Shown: positions 36,960-49,380, counted from the first letter of the stretch. The stretch: 64,000 nucleotides of DNA from Bretschneidera sinensis (GCA_023935145.1 CM043698.1:143262001-143326000); one strand, 5' to 3'. Numbers and translations: made by a program. Notes: generated by a model from the sequence alone, not told the origin.

Positions 36960-38332
36960 TCTTATATAAGATAATGTTTGGATTATTGACTTAGGTGCCA
37001 CTCATCACGTATGTCATGACTTGAGTTTGTTTGATTCTTTTGATAACAATTATACTTCTACTTTTGTTGTTCTACCTGCTGGACATACTGCAACAATTTC
37101 TAAGATAGAATCAGCTTGGTTATCTCCTTCATTAGTTCTATCCAAAGTTCTCTATGTTCCTTCTTTCAGATACAACTTGTTGTCTATTAGTTCACTCACA
37201 AGAAGTCTCTCTTGTTCTTTAATCTTTCATGATGATGGCTGTGTGATTCAGGATACTCAGGGCATGAAGATTGCGACGAGTAAAAGAGTAGGGCATCTCT
37301 ATCATCTCAGTATTCCAGATCTTTATCAAAAGTCTTCTAGTTCTGATGTTGCTTGTAATGCTTCCTTAGTTTTGTCCACTGAGATGTTATGGCATTATCG
37401 TCTAGGACATCCTTCTTGTTTAATTTCCCTGCATACAGATAAGACTTCTGTTTTCAATTTTAGAAGTGATAAAAAGTTTCTTTGTAATGTTTGTCCTCTT
37501 GCAAAGCAAAGACGCTTGGCTTTTATTTCTAATAACAAATTTTCAGCATTGCCTTTTGATCTTATTCATGTTGATGTATGGGGCCCTTTTTGGGTTATAT
37601 CCAATGAAGGTTTTAGATATTTTCTAACCATTGTTGATGATGCCTCGAGATGTACTTGAGTTTTTCTTCTGCATACCAAAGCTAAAGTTTAGAAGGTGAT
37701 ACATTATTTTTTTTATAATGATTAAGACACAATATGGGAAGCATATAAAAGGGGTTCGTTCAGATAATGCTAAGGTGTTAGATCTTGCTCAATTTTATAA
37801 TTCTAAAGGGGTTGTACACTATCGATCTTGTGCTGAGAGGCCACAACAAAACTCGGTTGTTGAGCATAAACACCAGCATTTGCTAAATATAGCTCGTGCT
37901 CTTTTGTTCAAGTCAGGTATTCCTCTATTCTATTGGAGTGATACTATTTTAACTGCTGCTCATCTGCTGAATAGACTGCCATCTCCTGTTTTGAATTCAA
38001 AAACTCCTTTTGAAGTGCTGAATCACAAGTCCCCTTCTTATAGTCACTTGCGTTCGTTTGGTTGTCTATGCTATGGTTCAACTTTGTTGAGTAAACGAGA
38101 CAAGTTTTCACCTAGATCTCGGGCTTGTATCCTCATTGGTTATCCTTTTGGGATGAAAGCATATAAGCTTCTAGATTTAGAGAGTAACAAAACTCTTGCA
38201 TCTCGTGATGTTGTGTTCCATGAGACAGTTTTTCCTCTGGCTATTGAGAGTTCCTCTGCAAATATTACTTCCTTGTTTCCAAACAGTGCTCTTACTTTAC
38301 CTGTTTTAATAAAATTGTTTATGCTACTCATT
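36960..38332 (+). pseudogene. Copia protease-integrase fragment with stops
   Basis: The aspartic protease motif reads DLGATHH, where copia elements have DSGATHH, and a TAA lies a few codons upstream. The GAG-pre-integrase motif (LWHYRLGHPS) and integrase catalytic segments (HVDVWGPF, VRSDNAK, PQQNSVVEHKHQHLL) are recognisable. A TGA interrupts the frame at about 37657 after DDASRCT, and a shift restores homology from 37718. Homology fades after 38240 and no reverse transcriptase follows. Confidence 0.75.
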
Positions 38333-38363
38333 CAAACAATAATTATTGAGGCGTATTGGCATG

Positions 38364-38457
38364 GTTTGGGAACCCACTTTAAGTGGGATTAAATCAAACT
38401 TTTCTTAGCTTTTCTTAAGAAAAGTTAGATTTAATCCCACTTAAATTGGTTTCCAAA
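38364..38457. repeat. Fold-back palindrome (small MITE-like)
   Basis: Two arms of about 40-45 bp are near-perfect inverted copies. The left arm contains TTTAAGTGGGATTAAATC and the right arm GATTTAATCCCACTTAAA, joined by a short TTAGCTTTTCTTAAG loop. It sits just after the integrase remnant of the copia fragment, so it probably inserted into the copia element. No transposase is present. Confidence 0.6.
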
Positions 38458-38764
38458 AATTCCCAGTATGTCATGGCTCTGGCTCCTATCCATTCCAGTC
38501 CTTCTCTAGTCCCTCAATGCTTTGTTTTGGGTGATAAGTTGTAAAATTAATTTGAAAAACTTAGATCTTGCTTTTGTAACACTTACATTATCGTTTTTAA
38601 TTATCTTTGATTCATGGAAGCATCCGTGTTTATTAAATCAAAATCATTTCTCTTTGTGTGGTATCATTGCCTCTCATTCTTTCTCATTATCATTACATTT
38701 TCTATATCAGATGCCTCAGCTCACCCATCCTATTTGTAGTACAGCATTAAAAATTTAAGGTTAA

Positions 38765-40920
38765 TTTATCGACCCATTCCTGGTGGGTTCAACCCGGATA
38801 GAATCGTTACTTTTATGCACCGAACACTAACCTAAAATGGCACACTCAAATGGCACCAGACTACACACTTCATCATTAAAAAATTCAACTCAATTCATTA
38901 CAACATACAATTAAAATTTATCCAAAGGCAATATAACATTTCTCTTTTAATTTCGTTAACTATACAATTAAGGTTCCTATATATATTGCGAGAGAGAGAG
39001 AGAGGGAGAGAGAGAGAGAGAGAGAATATATTTCTAGTAAATGAATACTCAAAGTCACACCTCAACCCGAGCATAGACCGATAACGTGACAACGATTACC
39101 CACCTATAGAGTTTTCCTTACAAGTAAGCAACGGCCCTTAAAACTCTAGCAAACTAAATGACAGAAGTTTCATTTTTTAAGGACTTAGCTTTACATACTT
39201 TATCTAAGAACTGTTTAGTGAATAAGAAAATGAATTGGGAAAGTGTTTGTAAAGAATGGCTTCAAATTTAGGTTGGTTTGGGAAATTCTTTCTCGTAGAG
39301 AATTAAAAGATGTTTTCACTTGTTATACAATTATTTTTGTAGAGGGATTTGGATTCATAACAATTTTTAAGAAACTAAAGATGTGGATTAAGGAATAATT
39401 AATTAAACTAAATTTAGGAATTCAAATTTTATAGCTTGAATCTATATTAACTAATTCAAATATGATTTATATATCTTGAGTTTAAATTTGGCTTTTTCGG
39501 TCATAATTGTATTTTTAGAGAATGAACATGGTGAAACTATTGATTAAATTCTTAGGGGAAGGTGAACTAAATCCTTGAGTTTGATACTCTAGCTTGGAAT
39601 CGAAGAGAGTTCATATTACTTCTAGTACACGAGAAGGAAATTAAAGACCTAAAACTTGGATAGTTGGTGGTCATGGAAATTGAAGTATGTACATATAATA
39701 AAATGTTCCAATGTTATGAATGGCTAATGTGTGTATGAATATCATTCCAAATAAGAAAAATATTATACATGTATGTAAAATGTGCATTGTATGTGATGAT
39801 TGCCTTTTGATTAGATGAGAATTGATGCAATGAGATTGTTGTGATGTGGTTGCCTAAATATGTTAGTTGGTTGTGAATATGTATACTTATGTGGATGAGT
39901 GGAAATGTGGATTGCCTTGTTTTTCATTTTGTGTTGACTGTGTATGCATTGTACGACCACAGAAGGAGATTGTGGTCTAAGGGTAGGTAAGACAATGATT
40001 TGACGTACCCTTACGTGGGGAGACATCCCTGTTTTTATGTGATTAGCCTAGTGAGGGTGTTATGATGATATAAATATACATGCATTATTACGGACCTCAT
40101 TGTATTCGTATTTGAATTGCATATCGTTGATAATGGATGTGGTGATGGAATTGACCCATGAGAGGTAACTATTGTAAATTTCCATTGAGAGGCTTGTGAT
40201 GTATTGGGCTCAGTGAAGGGAATGAATGTCGTTTATGTTGATTGAAAAACATTGGGTGGGGGACTCCACATATTTTATTAACCTTATAATGTATGTATTG
40301 TGGTAAACTTTGTATGTCTGAAATTATTATAAGGACATTGGTAAATTCTTAAACTTATGTTATCTTCTGGTTGTTATGAAATTGAGAAAAATAAATGGAG
40401 GGAACTTAAGAATTTTTATTACATGTACTTAGTAAGAAAATAATCTATATTATTTCATTGAAATGATGAATTCCTCTAATACAATTAACTTTTCTTAAAT
40501 TGTTTCTCACTAGTGGCTCACTTTTTATTTTAATAACATTTCAAGAAGCACCAGAAATTTCTCGACCAATGTAGAAAGGAGTCCTTAATAAGGGACTCGA
40601 TTACGACATCATCATCTTTTGTATTTTATTAGGAATTTACCTCTAGGTTATGGATTAGTTGTTATAAAAGAAAATGCATCAGCTAGTTTTAGTGGGGGAG
40701 TTTTCTTTTATCCGTGTCCTTTTGTAAACTTTAAAATTTTGTTTATCTTGTACTGTACGATTATTTGTGTTTGTAAATTGAATGTTGAATTTGACAATGT
40801 GTTTCAAGAATTTGTTGTTATGAACTTTAAGTTGTATGTTTGTATCTTAAATTAAGGTGCTCGGTAGTGAAAGGTAATGGAACCATTCTGAGTAGTGTCC
40901 ACTCAAGATGGGTCGTTACA
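38765..40920 (+). repeat. LTR-like non-coding segment, probably a solo LTR of a Ty3/gypsy element
   Basis: The right edge is GGGTCGTTACA and the left edge a decayed TCGACCCATTCC, consistent with the TGTAACGACCC...GGGTCGTTACA termini of many plant gypsy LTRs. The 2.1-kb interior has no protein and includes the stretch AGGGTAGGTAAG...CTTACGTGGGG typical of such LTRs. Both edges are flanked by a 55-bp imperfect direct repeat (38709-38764 and 40921-40976), far longer than a normal target duplication. The assignment is tentative. Confidence 0.4.
38990..39026. repeat. (AG)n microsatellite
   Basis: About 18 AG units with one interruption (GAGGGAGAG). No gene context. Confidence 0.9.
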
Positions 40921-40976
40921 AGATGCCTTCGCTCACCCTTCATATTTGTAACATAACATTAAAATTGTAGGTTAAG

Positions 40977-41876
40977 TTGACCGTATGATAAAAGGAAAGT
41001 TTAAAAGCTCTAGAATCCCTAAAACAAAAGAGAAATTCTTAACCACTAAAACTATTTTGCCACATGTCCCTAATCGGAGTTTTCACGAAGATGGTTGAAT
41101 GAAGGCTCCAATGGCGAGGAACTTGATTCACTATACCATGAATTATTCTTTCCATTGAATTAATATAATATTTATAAAAAAATCAAGATTTATTAAAAAA
41201 TTATGTGTACAATCATATTATATCCTTATGTTTTGGGGGTAATTATATCTTAATCTCATTCCTTAAAAAAAAAAAAACAAATTCACCCTACTGTTAAGAA
41301 ATTTAATTTCAAAAGCAAAAAAAAAAACATCTTTTAATTAATATATATTACATATGTAAAATTATGTTTGAGTAGAGTAGCAGATATTATATGCTACGTG
41401 GCTATCAAAACAATATTTAATAATTTTTACTATAACTATTGGTTACTTTTTTATACGATATAATTATTAGTTACTTTAATTCCTATATAACTAAAACTTA
41501 GATTTAAAAAAAAGGTAAAACTTTCTATATTATTATTGTGTTAATTAAAATTTTAATTCATTTTTTAATATTTTCAAATTTATTTTTATAACTATCAACT
41601 ATTCTGCTATAACAACATTGAGACCGCAAAAGATTCATTTTCCGTTTCGATGTGGATTAGGTAAGAGGGACTAAAAACTCGAATGAAAAGTTTTTAGAAA
41701 CTTAAGTGGTAATTTCAAACATGTATGCAGGATGTTTTGTGGGGTGTCCGAATTGAATGACTCTTATAGAAATTTCATGAATGAAATGTTCCCTTTTCAA
41801 AAATCTTTAATCATCAGCATTCATATCATAACTCAATTCGTTTGACCCCCTTTTCAAAAATGCTCCCTTTTCAAAC
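40977..41876. other. AT-rich spacer
   Basis: Unremarkable AT-rich sequence with A-runs near 41267-41279 and 41318-41328. I see no gene, repeat array or element termini. Confidence 0.5.
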
Positions 41877-42669
41877 GTTCAATACCTTGTTATTTCAAAG
41901 TGCCATGATGTGAAAAGCTTATGTGATGTTTCGTCTTTGGAAAATGCAACTCAATTGACTAGCATTGAAATTAGTAGATGTGATGGATTAGAGTGTGTGC
42001 TTTGTTTGTCCGCCTCCTCATCCACTACACTTAAAAGCATGGAGACTCTACAACTCTTTACATTAAAGAACTTATGTGCTCTGTTCGGGGGAGAAAGGGC
42101 TGGTAGAGCTCCACAAAGGGTACCTTTTCCTGTCTTAAAAATTTTGAGTTATGGGAATGTCAGAATATGAAGAAGCTGTTCACGCCTAGCTTTCTCCCGC
42201 TACTCCAAAACCTGGAAGTGATTGCAATCTGTTATTGTTACAATATGAAGGAGATAGTAGCAGCGAAGGAAGAGGAAGCAGAGAGAAATTGTGAAGAAGG
42301 GATTATGGCTGATGAAAGCAACAGCATCAGCTGTCCCAAAGTCATCAACAAAAACACTGTTGACGATGCTCACATTTTTCATTTCACTCTCCAAAGTTAA
42401 AGCATTTGAAATTGAATTACCTGCCCGAATTGAAGAGCATATGCAGTAGCAGAGCAGTGATGGTCTGTGATTCTCTCCAAATAATTGAAGTGATTGCCCA
42501 AACTTAAGGAGGATACCTCTGTATCTGTGATTCTCTCCAAGAAGTAAGGGTAGAACCAAAAGAATATTGGCAAAGGATGGAGTGTGACCATCCTGACAAC
42601 AAAAATGCTCTTCAACACTTTCTACATTACTTGAATAGGATATATGGAGGCTGGAGACGTGCTTCATGA
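41877..42669 (+). pseudogene. CC-NBS-LRR resistance gene, C-terminal LRR fragment
   Basis: Segments match the last leucine-rich repeats of plant CC-NBS-LRR (RPS2/RPS5-like) proteins: VQYLVISKCHDVKSL, LENATQLTSIEISRCDGLE, NMKKLFTPSFLPLLQNLEVI, YLPELKSICSSRAV and CDSLQEVRVEPKEYW. The order and spacing are right, but the frame shifts near 42150 and again near 42395, and TAA interrupts at about 42506. No NB-ARC domain, coiled coil or promoter lies upstream, because AT-rich spacer begins at about 41876. This is a relic inserted or left behind between the two array blocks. Confidence 0.75.
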
Positions 42670-43384
42670 AGTTCCTGAGCACTACTGTCAGTGGTAACGC
42701 TTTCAAAGAATAAGTTCATAACATAACTTAATTTATTTTATTATATTTCTCTTTCTTTTATAATACTTCTATCTTTATCTCTATCTAATATTTCAAGACT
42801 TAAATGCAACCAAATCTACATGCTGGATTGGTTTATTTTAAGACACAACCTGTTCTCTACCTCTGATTCGCTTATATGACAACCTGATGATTTCCTGATT
42901 TTAAAAAAAGAGCTTGATTTTTCCCCCCCAATCCTATAGTGTTCCTTTGATGCCAAGTTTTCCATAATTGGACTTGTAAATGGCTCTTTTTGCGGTTATC
43001 ATTTCAGGCAGGAAGTAAGGATTTGTTACTAGGCGAGACTTAAACTACAACATTCTTGGGCTCAGCATGGAACCAGAAGGGAACAGCACTCGCTCTTTGG
43101 AGAACCAGTTGGCTTCTAATTTTGGACTCCCTCTTTCTTATATCTCTGCATTTATGTTGAGGTGATCTGTATTTAATGCTTGTTGTATTGTGTAGTTTGT
43201 TTTATGTCTGTACGATAAGAAAATTTTGTTCCTATTTGGCTGTTGCCTTCATAATTCTGCTTTGTGATTCAGTTCCTTATCAGCTTGTGAAATAAGAATT
43301 TCACATTTCCCCCTGTTAAAGGTGAAGACCATGTGGGCAGCAACTTTCGGTGGAGACAAAGAAAAAATAAAAAAGAGAGACAAA

Positions 43385-43446
43385 AGCCATGTGTTTATGG
43401 TGGACACAAATGCCATGTTTTATGGTGGACACAAAAGCATGTTTTA
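43385..43446. repeat. Short tandem repeat, about 27-bp unit
   Basis: Nearly identical units built on GCCATGTTTTATGGTGGACA are repeated two to three times, each followed by CAAA. A related degenerate unit lies just upstream (about 43328-43356). Confidence 0.6.
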
Positions 43447-43759
43447 AAAAAATATAAAAATAAACGAGTCTGACATTCAAATAAGTACCAATGTCGAACA
43501 TTTATATTAGAGTCCCAGAACATAGAGATTCAATATTCAACAGTGCAGACAATAAACCAAAAAAAATCTTTCAACAAAAACAAAGAAAGATTTTTTCATA
43601 CAAAATAAAAAGCACATTTAAAATTTCTTTTATCTTAGGCAATACGCAGGAAAGATAAAACTATCAAATTCAAGCTAATAAAAAACTCATCAACCAGCCA
43701 GATCTCTTATATTCCAACAGATATTTCTACTCTGTACAGGCATTTGACAAACAGTATGT

Positions 43760-43904
43760 CTGTTTGGTTTGCTGAGAAAACTCTGGGAAAGGAGAGAAAA
43801 ACTCGAAGTTAAATGTTACTACTACAAGTTAAATGGTTCTAAACTAGCTGCTGTGATAAGCTTCCTATGCATTATTTTCTTTCGTTTTCTTGGCAACCAA
43901 ACAG
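43760..43904. repeat. MITE-like element with about 22-bp inverted ends
   Basis: The left end CTGTTTGGTTTGCTGAGAAA is inverted at the right end (TTTCTTGGCAACCAAACAG) with two or three mismatches. The interior of about 100 bp is non-coding. Confidence 0.5.
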
Positions 43905-44130
43905 AGTGGAGATTACTTACGGAGTTTGTTACATAAATCCAAGAAAAATGAAGTGAAAAATTATGATTTATGACATGAGTGTTGAACGGAGGGTATGATG
44001 TGAGCGAGATCGTGGTAAGTAACCGTGGTCTCCTCTTCCCTGCCGTTAGATTGTAGTAATTTCTTTGAAGATTTGTCTATTAAAGTGGACAACAGAATAT
44101 AAAATAAAATTTCTTCAACAATAAACAAAA

Positions 44131-44203
44131 GCGAGGATAGCTCAGCTGGGAGAGCGTCGGACTGAAGATCTTAAGGTCACGTGTTCGATCCACGTTCATC
44201 GCA
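44131..44203 (+). tRNA. tRNA-Phe(GAA), block copy 2
   Basis: This is the sister of the tRNA-like gene at 80-152, 73 nt, with a GAA anticodon in the loop CTGAAGA. The acceptor stem pairs well apart from the G5-A68 mismatch usual in plant tRNA-Phe. The D stem is intact, the T stem is perfect, and a T6 terminator follows. A-box (TAGCTCAGCTGG) and B-box (TGTTCGATCC) promoter elements are present. The anticodon stem (TCGGA opposite TCTTA) has one C-T mismatch and a G-T wobble, so it is better preserved than the first copy but not canonical. It may be functional or an early pseudogene. Confidence 0.7.
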
Positions 44204-44815
44204 TTTTTTGATATTCCTCATCTTCAACATTACGAAACACAACGGTCCCGTCAATCATTAAAACGGATTAATTTCTCCAAAATAATTTTTTTTGTAATGT
44301 ACATGTATAACCTTGTGACTTTATCTACTTTACAATAAGAATTTTTTTTTTGTATATAATTAACTTTGTGATTTTTAATTAATTGTAATGTAATAATTTT
44401 AAAATTAATTTATAAATGTATTCTACCATAAAATAATTACAGCTAAATTTTTTATTTATTTTTTTACTATTAAGAATTAAAAACCCATAAAAAATAACAT
44501 ACAAGTAAAAGTTTTTTAAAATTATTAAATGATCTCCAAATGTTTGTAGAATTTATTGAGTAATAGATCAATCTCGCACCCAAATGAATAGAAATAAACA
44601 GTATGCTAATAATACAAACTACAAGATTTGTTACGTAACTAAAAAAACCCTAAAAAATAAACCAATAATTTAGCTTTTCTTTTTTACCCACATTCTTTTG
44701 ATTTGAATTGCAAACTTTGAAATTGATTGATGTCATGCTAAAATACTTTCTAGATTGCAACTTTAAGATCAAATACTCAAAAATAAACTTCAAGGGCATT
44801 TTAATTGTGAATTTC

Positions 44816-45112
44816 TGATGCAGCGTACGTGGTGAAGAAGAAAATTTTGCAGATCAAAACTCGTTGATTCATGAAGAATACCGAGAAATTGATTAAGAAT
44901 TGAGAAAACTCAATTAGAATTAATCATCAAAAAAAATTGTCCAGCTGTCAAGCGGCGTTACCAACATTATAAAGTAAAACCCTAAATGCATAAAAATTTA
45001 AAATTGCAGAAAAAACCCATAAACTCTCGAAAAATTGCACAACTACAAGGGCTTTTGGGCCTTCAGGTGCTCTCTTTGGGCTAAGAAATCCCACTCCTGT
45101 TGTACTGCATCA
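44816..45112 (-). repeat. 3' LTR of the gypsy element
   Basis: A 297-bp LTR differing from the other LTR at 11 positions by my count (about 3.7%). The last 70 nt of the pol frame, including its stop at 45043, lie inside it. A purine tract (AGGAGAG) precedes it on the minus strand. Confidence 0.9.
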
Positions 45113-48100
45113 TACTCTCCTGGGTGGAGAAGATTCGCTCTCGAATCAGAAACCTGCTCATCATCAGAAGAACTATCACCAGAGTAGGGAATGAGATGCT
45201 TAACATTAAAGACATCAGACGTGTGGATATGACTAGGAAGCTGTAAGCAGTAGGCGTTCGGATTAATCTTCTCGACGATCTCCACCGGGCCTATTTTTCG
45301 AGCGGCCAGCTTGTTGCATTCATTGGCGGGAAAGCGATCCTTAGTTAAGACAGCCCATACATAATCCCTGACATTAAGGTCAATAGGTCTATGCTTCTTG
45401 TCCGCCTGCATCTTGTATTTTGCTGTGGAGGCAATCAATTGCTACTGAGTCTGTTTGTGAACTTCTTGGAGCTGGGTGATGAAATCTTCTGCTGTCGCAT
45501 GAGTGCGCACCTGACTTGGTAAAGTGAGGAGATCAAGAGGGCCACGAGGGACCAGTCCATATACTACCTAAAAAGGGCTATAGTCAATGCTACGATTGAC
45601 CGCATGGTTGTGAGCAAATTCGGCTTGGGATAGCTTCAGATCCTAGGACTTCACATTGTCGCCCACCAAACTATGCAATAAATTACCGAGTGAGCGGTTG
45701 ACCACTTCCGTTTGTCCATCAGTTTGTGGATGGTAAGCACTACTAAAATTAAGGGTAGTATTAACCAATCTCCAAAGACTCCGCCAGAAATGACTGAGGA
45801 ATCGAGTATCACGATCAGACACAATGGAGGCAGGCAACCCATGCAAGCGATAAACCTCCCGAAAATATAACTGAGCAACATAAACAGCATCGGTGGTACG
45901 CTTACAAGTGATGAAGTGAGTCATCTTGGAAAACCGATCGACCACCACAAAGATGGAATCACTGCCACGCTGTGTGCACGGAAGACTAAGCATAAAGTCC
46001 ATACTAACGTCTGTCCAAGGTTGGCTAGGTATAGGAAGAGGCATATATAAACCAGTATTAGTGGACGTACCTTTCGCCAACTGACAAACACGACAACGAT
46101 CAACAAATCTGCCCACTTCCTTTCGCATAGTCGGCCAAAAATAAGAAGTAGAAACCAGATGCAAGGTGCGATCACGGCCGACATGGCCCTCATTCTGCAA
46201 TTCCTGGATGATCTTAAAACGTAAGCTACTTTCCAGAATACAAAGTTAGAGGCCACAGAAAAGGAACCCATCTTGCAACACAAAATCTGTCATCTCACCA
46301 TTCTGGATCTTCAATAGAATTGTTGCAAAGAACGGGTCCGTAGTATATAAGTCCAGAAAAGAATCAAAACCAGGAACCGTGATCCGAATCTCAGCAAGTA
46401 GGCTATGGCGGTGACTCAGAGCATCGGCCACGCAGTTCATTGATCCCGCTTTGTGTTTGAGCACAAAAGTAAATTGCTCCAAGTATGATTGCCAAGAGGC
46501 ATGGCGAGATGAAATTTTGTCCTGACTAGAAAGGTGTCGAAGGGCGTCATGGTCCGTAAAAAGTACAAATTCCTGCTGAAAGAGATAATGGCGCCAATGC
46601 TTCACAGCTTGAACAAGCGCGTAGAATTCAACATCGTATGTGCTGAAATGGAGTTTAGCACCAGAAAGTTTCTCATTGAAGTAGGAGATTGGGCGACCAC
46701 CTTGGCTGAGAACAGCGCCAATACCAGTTTTGGAAGCATCACAATGAAGTTCAAATGGCTGTGCAAAATCAGGAAGTACAAGGATTGGTGCTGTGGTCAG
46801 TTTCCGTTTGATCTCTTGAAAGGCGGCCTCGGCATCGGGTGTCCAAGTGAACTTAGTACCTTTCATGCAATCAGTAACGGGTGCCATGATGCTGCTGAAG
46901 TGAGGGATGAAATGGCGGTAGAATGAGGCGAGACCATGAAAACTCCGCACATTTGTAATAGTTTTAGGCTGTGGCCACTGCTGTATGGCCTCTACTTTGG
47001 TATTGTCCACCGCGAGTCCATCCTTAGACACCGTATAACCCAAAAATTGAACTGTATCTGTCATAAAAGCACACTTACTAGTTCCAGCATAGAATTTTTC
47101 CCTACGAAGGATCATCAAAACCTCTCGCAAATGTTGGAGATGCACCTCTGGATTAGCATTATAAATAAGGATATCATCAAAGTAAACCACAAGAAATTTA
47201 CCAATGAAAGGGCGCAGTGCTTGATTCATAACTCGCATAAACGTGCTAGGGGCATTAGAGAGGCCAAAAGGCATCACTAGCCACTCATACAAACCGTCAC
47301 GGGTTTTAAATGCTGTTTTCCATTCATCGCCATGCTGGATTCGAATCTGATGGTACCCACTCTTCAGATCTAACTTGCTGAACACCGCTGCACCCCCTAA
47401 TTGATCAAGTAAGTCATCCAAGCGGGGTATAGGAAAGCGATAGCGTACTGTGATCTTGTTAATTGCACGACTATCCACACACATACGCCAATTCCTCATG
47501 TTCTTTGGGGGTTAGGAGGGCAGGTACAGCACATGGACTGAGGCTCTCTCGAATGTGACCCTTTGCTAGTAACTCCTCGACTTGGCGGCACAATTCCTCA
47601 TGTTCTTTGGGACTCATCCTGTAATGCGGTCGGTTGGGCAAAACAGCTCCTGGAATCAAATCAATCTGATGTTGAATGTCACGCAATGGTGGTAATTCGT
47701 TGGGAAGTGCTTCAGGAAAGACATCGGTAAATTCTGCCAGTAATGGTTGAACGACAACTGGTACAGTAGGAATTGTGCTGGCAGTTTTTGTATAAAGCAC
47801 ATAAAAAACCCCCGATTCTGCCATGGCATGTTCGAAGTGAGCCTTGGAAAAAAAAGTGATGTTGTCGCTAGTGGGTGAGACAATTTTATCTTTACTGGGT
47901 AGCAACACTATCTTCTTCCCACGAAACATGAACGAGTACGTATTGGTGAATGGCATCTCGATCAAATTGCAAAGAGCACCCCAGTAACAAATGACATGCA
48001 TCCATGGGTACCACATCACAGTATATCTCATCAGTGTAGGTAGGTCCAATAGAAAATGAAACCAAGGCACGACGGGAGACAGTGATAACCATCCCTTTAT

Positions 48101-48402
48101 TAAGCCAAGCGAGCTTGTATGGTTTAGGGGTGTTGTTCTACTTTCAAACCCAATTTCTCCACTGCCGATTCGGATAGCACATTCTCACAACTACCAGAAT
48201 CAATAATAAAGCGGCATACCTTCCCCCCAGTTGTGCATGTGGACTGAAAAAGACTAGTGCGACGCCAATCATCATCCAGGGCACGGGGAGTGAAAAAGGC
48301 CCTTCGCAGCATTAATAATGGGCCGATATCACCTTCTAAAAGCTCCTCTTCAACTTCTACATCATCATAGGTATCAAAAATGGGGTATGTATCGGTATCC
48401 AT
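45043..48402 (-). pseudogene. Gypsy pol: protease, reverse transcriptase, RNase H, integrase
   Basis: Protease ([17 protein letters not shown]) lies in 48124-48402 and is followed by a shift within a C-run. Reverse transcriptase and RNase H occupy 46246-47499, with the active-site motif YFDD at about 47173-47184 and the RNase H start [13 protein letters not shown] at 46246 breaks the join to integrase. Integrase (45643-46200) keeps its zinc finger (HVGRDRTLH, CRVCQLAK) and catalytic segments (SMDFMLSLP, IVSDRDTRF, DGQTEVVNRSLG). The C-terminal part (45043-45438) ends FNVKHLIPYSGDSSSDDEQ and extends into the 3' LTR. At least five disabling lesions are visible, so it is not mobile by its own proteins. 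Confidence 0.85.
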
Positions 48403-48577
48403 ATCATTAGCAAACAGTCCCCTAGTGTTCGGATTCGCCTTACGACAGTCTACTTGTCGATGCCCCGTTTCGCCACAATTAAAGCATCGGAGTCCACCAC
48501 CAGCACGATTTTGGGGAAGAACAGGTGGTTGTCGTTCAGGTCCTGGTTGTGGGTGGGTAGATGAGCTGCCTCCGTGA

Positions 48578-49318
48578 CTAAGAAACTGCTTGAATCCACG
48601 TGCATCGGGCTAACTGTATCTCAGCCTGTAGTGCTCTTTGATGTGCTTCAGAGACTGTCATCGGGTCAAACATATTAAGCACGTCTTGCAGTTGGAGTCG
48701 CAAACCACCAATATACCGGGAAACCAGTTGAATTGGGGATTCGACAATCTCCGTTCGTGCAAGCAACTGGTAGAAGTCGGCAGTGTAGTCGTCGACAAAT
48801 CGAGTCCCTTAACGCAGGAGTTGAAAGCGTTGATAGAGTTCACGCTCATAGTTGTATGGTAAAAACACTGCCCGCATATGCTTTTTGAATTTTTTCCAAG
48901 AGATGATTTTGGATTTGCTGGTGCGTGCCCTTGTTGACTTTGTTTGTTGCCACCATGCTTCTGCCCTATCACGCAACCTCATAGTGATTAGTGGAACACG
49001 ACGAGAATCTGGAACCTCCTTGAATTCGAGAACTTCTTCCACCGTATGCAGCCAATCCAGGAATGCGTCAGCCTGGAGTCCACCATGGAATTCTGGAATG
49101 TCAACCTTGAAACCAGTCTCCCATCGTCGATCTACTGGCTGAGGTTGGTCATGAGGGGCGGCAAAAGGGTTTTCTCTGTGGTCAGATTCGTCATCCGCCA
49201 AAGAGAACTCGGATTGTGGTTGTGGTAGTGGTTGTTGACGGGCAGCCAACTGTTGGGTTAGTTGGTCCACTTGCTGTCGCAAGTGTGCGATCTCTTCTCG
49301 CCGGAGCACATCTTCCAT
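48578..49318 (-). pseudogene. Gypsy gag
   Basis: From ATG at 49316-49318 the frame encodes an N-terminal coiled region (HLRQQVDQLTQQLAARQQ) and the retrotransposon gag core (VDIPEFHGGLQADAFLDWLH, RAEAWWQQTK, LPYNYERELYQRFQ). TAA at 48809-48811 replaces an expected sense codon, after which the same frame continues (FVDDYTADFYQLLARTEI) to another stop at 48578. The CCHC knuckle (CFNCGETGHRQVDC, about 48450-48495) follows in a neighbouring frame. Confidence 0.8.
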
Positions 49319-49370
49319 CTGGGCATCATTGACACGTCTCCTTGGCGGCTTGTTGCAGGATCGTACCGAA

Positions 49371-49380
49371 TCTGATACCA
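49371..49380 (-). other. Primer binding site (initiator tRNA-Met)
   Basis: On the minus strand this reads TGGTATCAGA, complementary to the 3' end of initiator tRNA-Met and the usual primer site of plant LTR elements. It lies three bases inside the 5' LTR. Confidence 0.8.

Larger units (their letters stand above)
35440..38460 (+). mobile_element. Broken Ty1/copia retrotransposon (LTR remnant, gag, protease, integrase)
   Basis: 35440-35656 looks like the 3' part of a 5' LTR and is followed by a primer binding site TGGTATCAGAG (35657-35667) complementary to initiator tRNA-Met. Gag, a zinc knuckle, protease, GAG-pre-integrase and integrase follow in copia order. Reverse transcriptase, RNase H and a 3' LTR are missing, so it cannot move by itself. 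The left junction cuts the intron of VAL-like copy 4 without a target duplication. The element therefore arrived truncated, or was truncated together with the array. Confidence 0.8.
42670..44052. other. Spacer before block copy 2
   Basis: No convincing gene. It contains a short tandem repeat (43385-43446) and a fold-back element (43760-43904). It ends at 44052, where sequence identical to the first base of this window begins. Confidence 0.5.

Noticed and set aside
39811..40855. Open frames within the LTR-like segment
   Set aside because: No domain, no conserved start, and the low-complexity AT-rich composition is typical of LTR interiors.
46534..47280. Plus-strand frames over the gypsy pol region
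   Set aside because: They are antisense shadows of the reverse transcriptase and RNase H coding strand.
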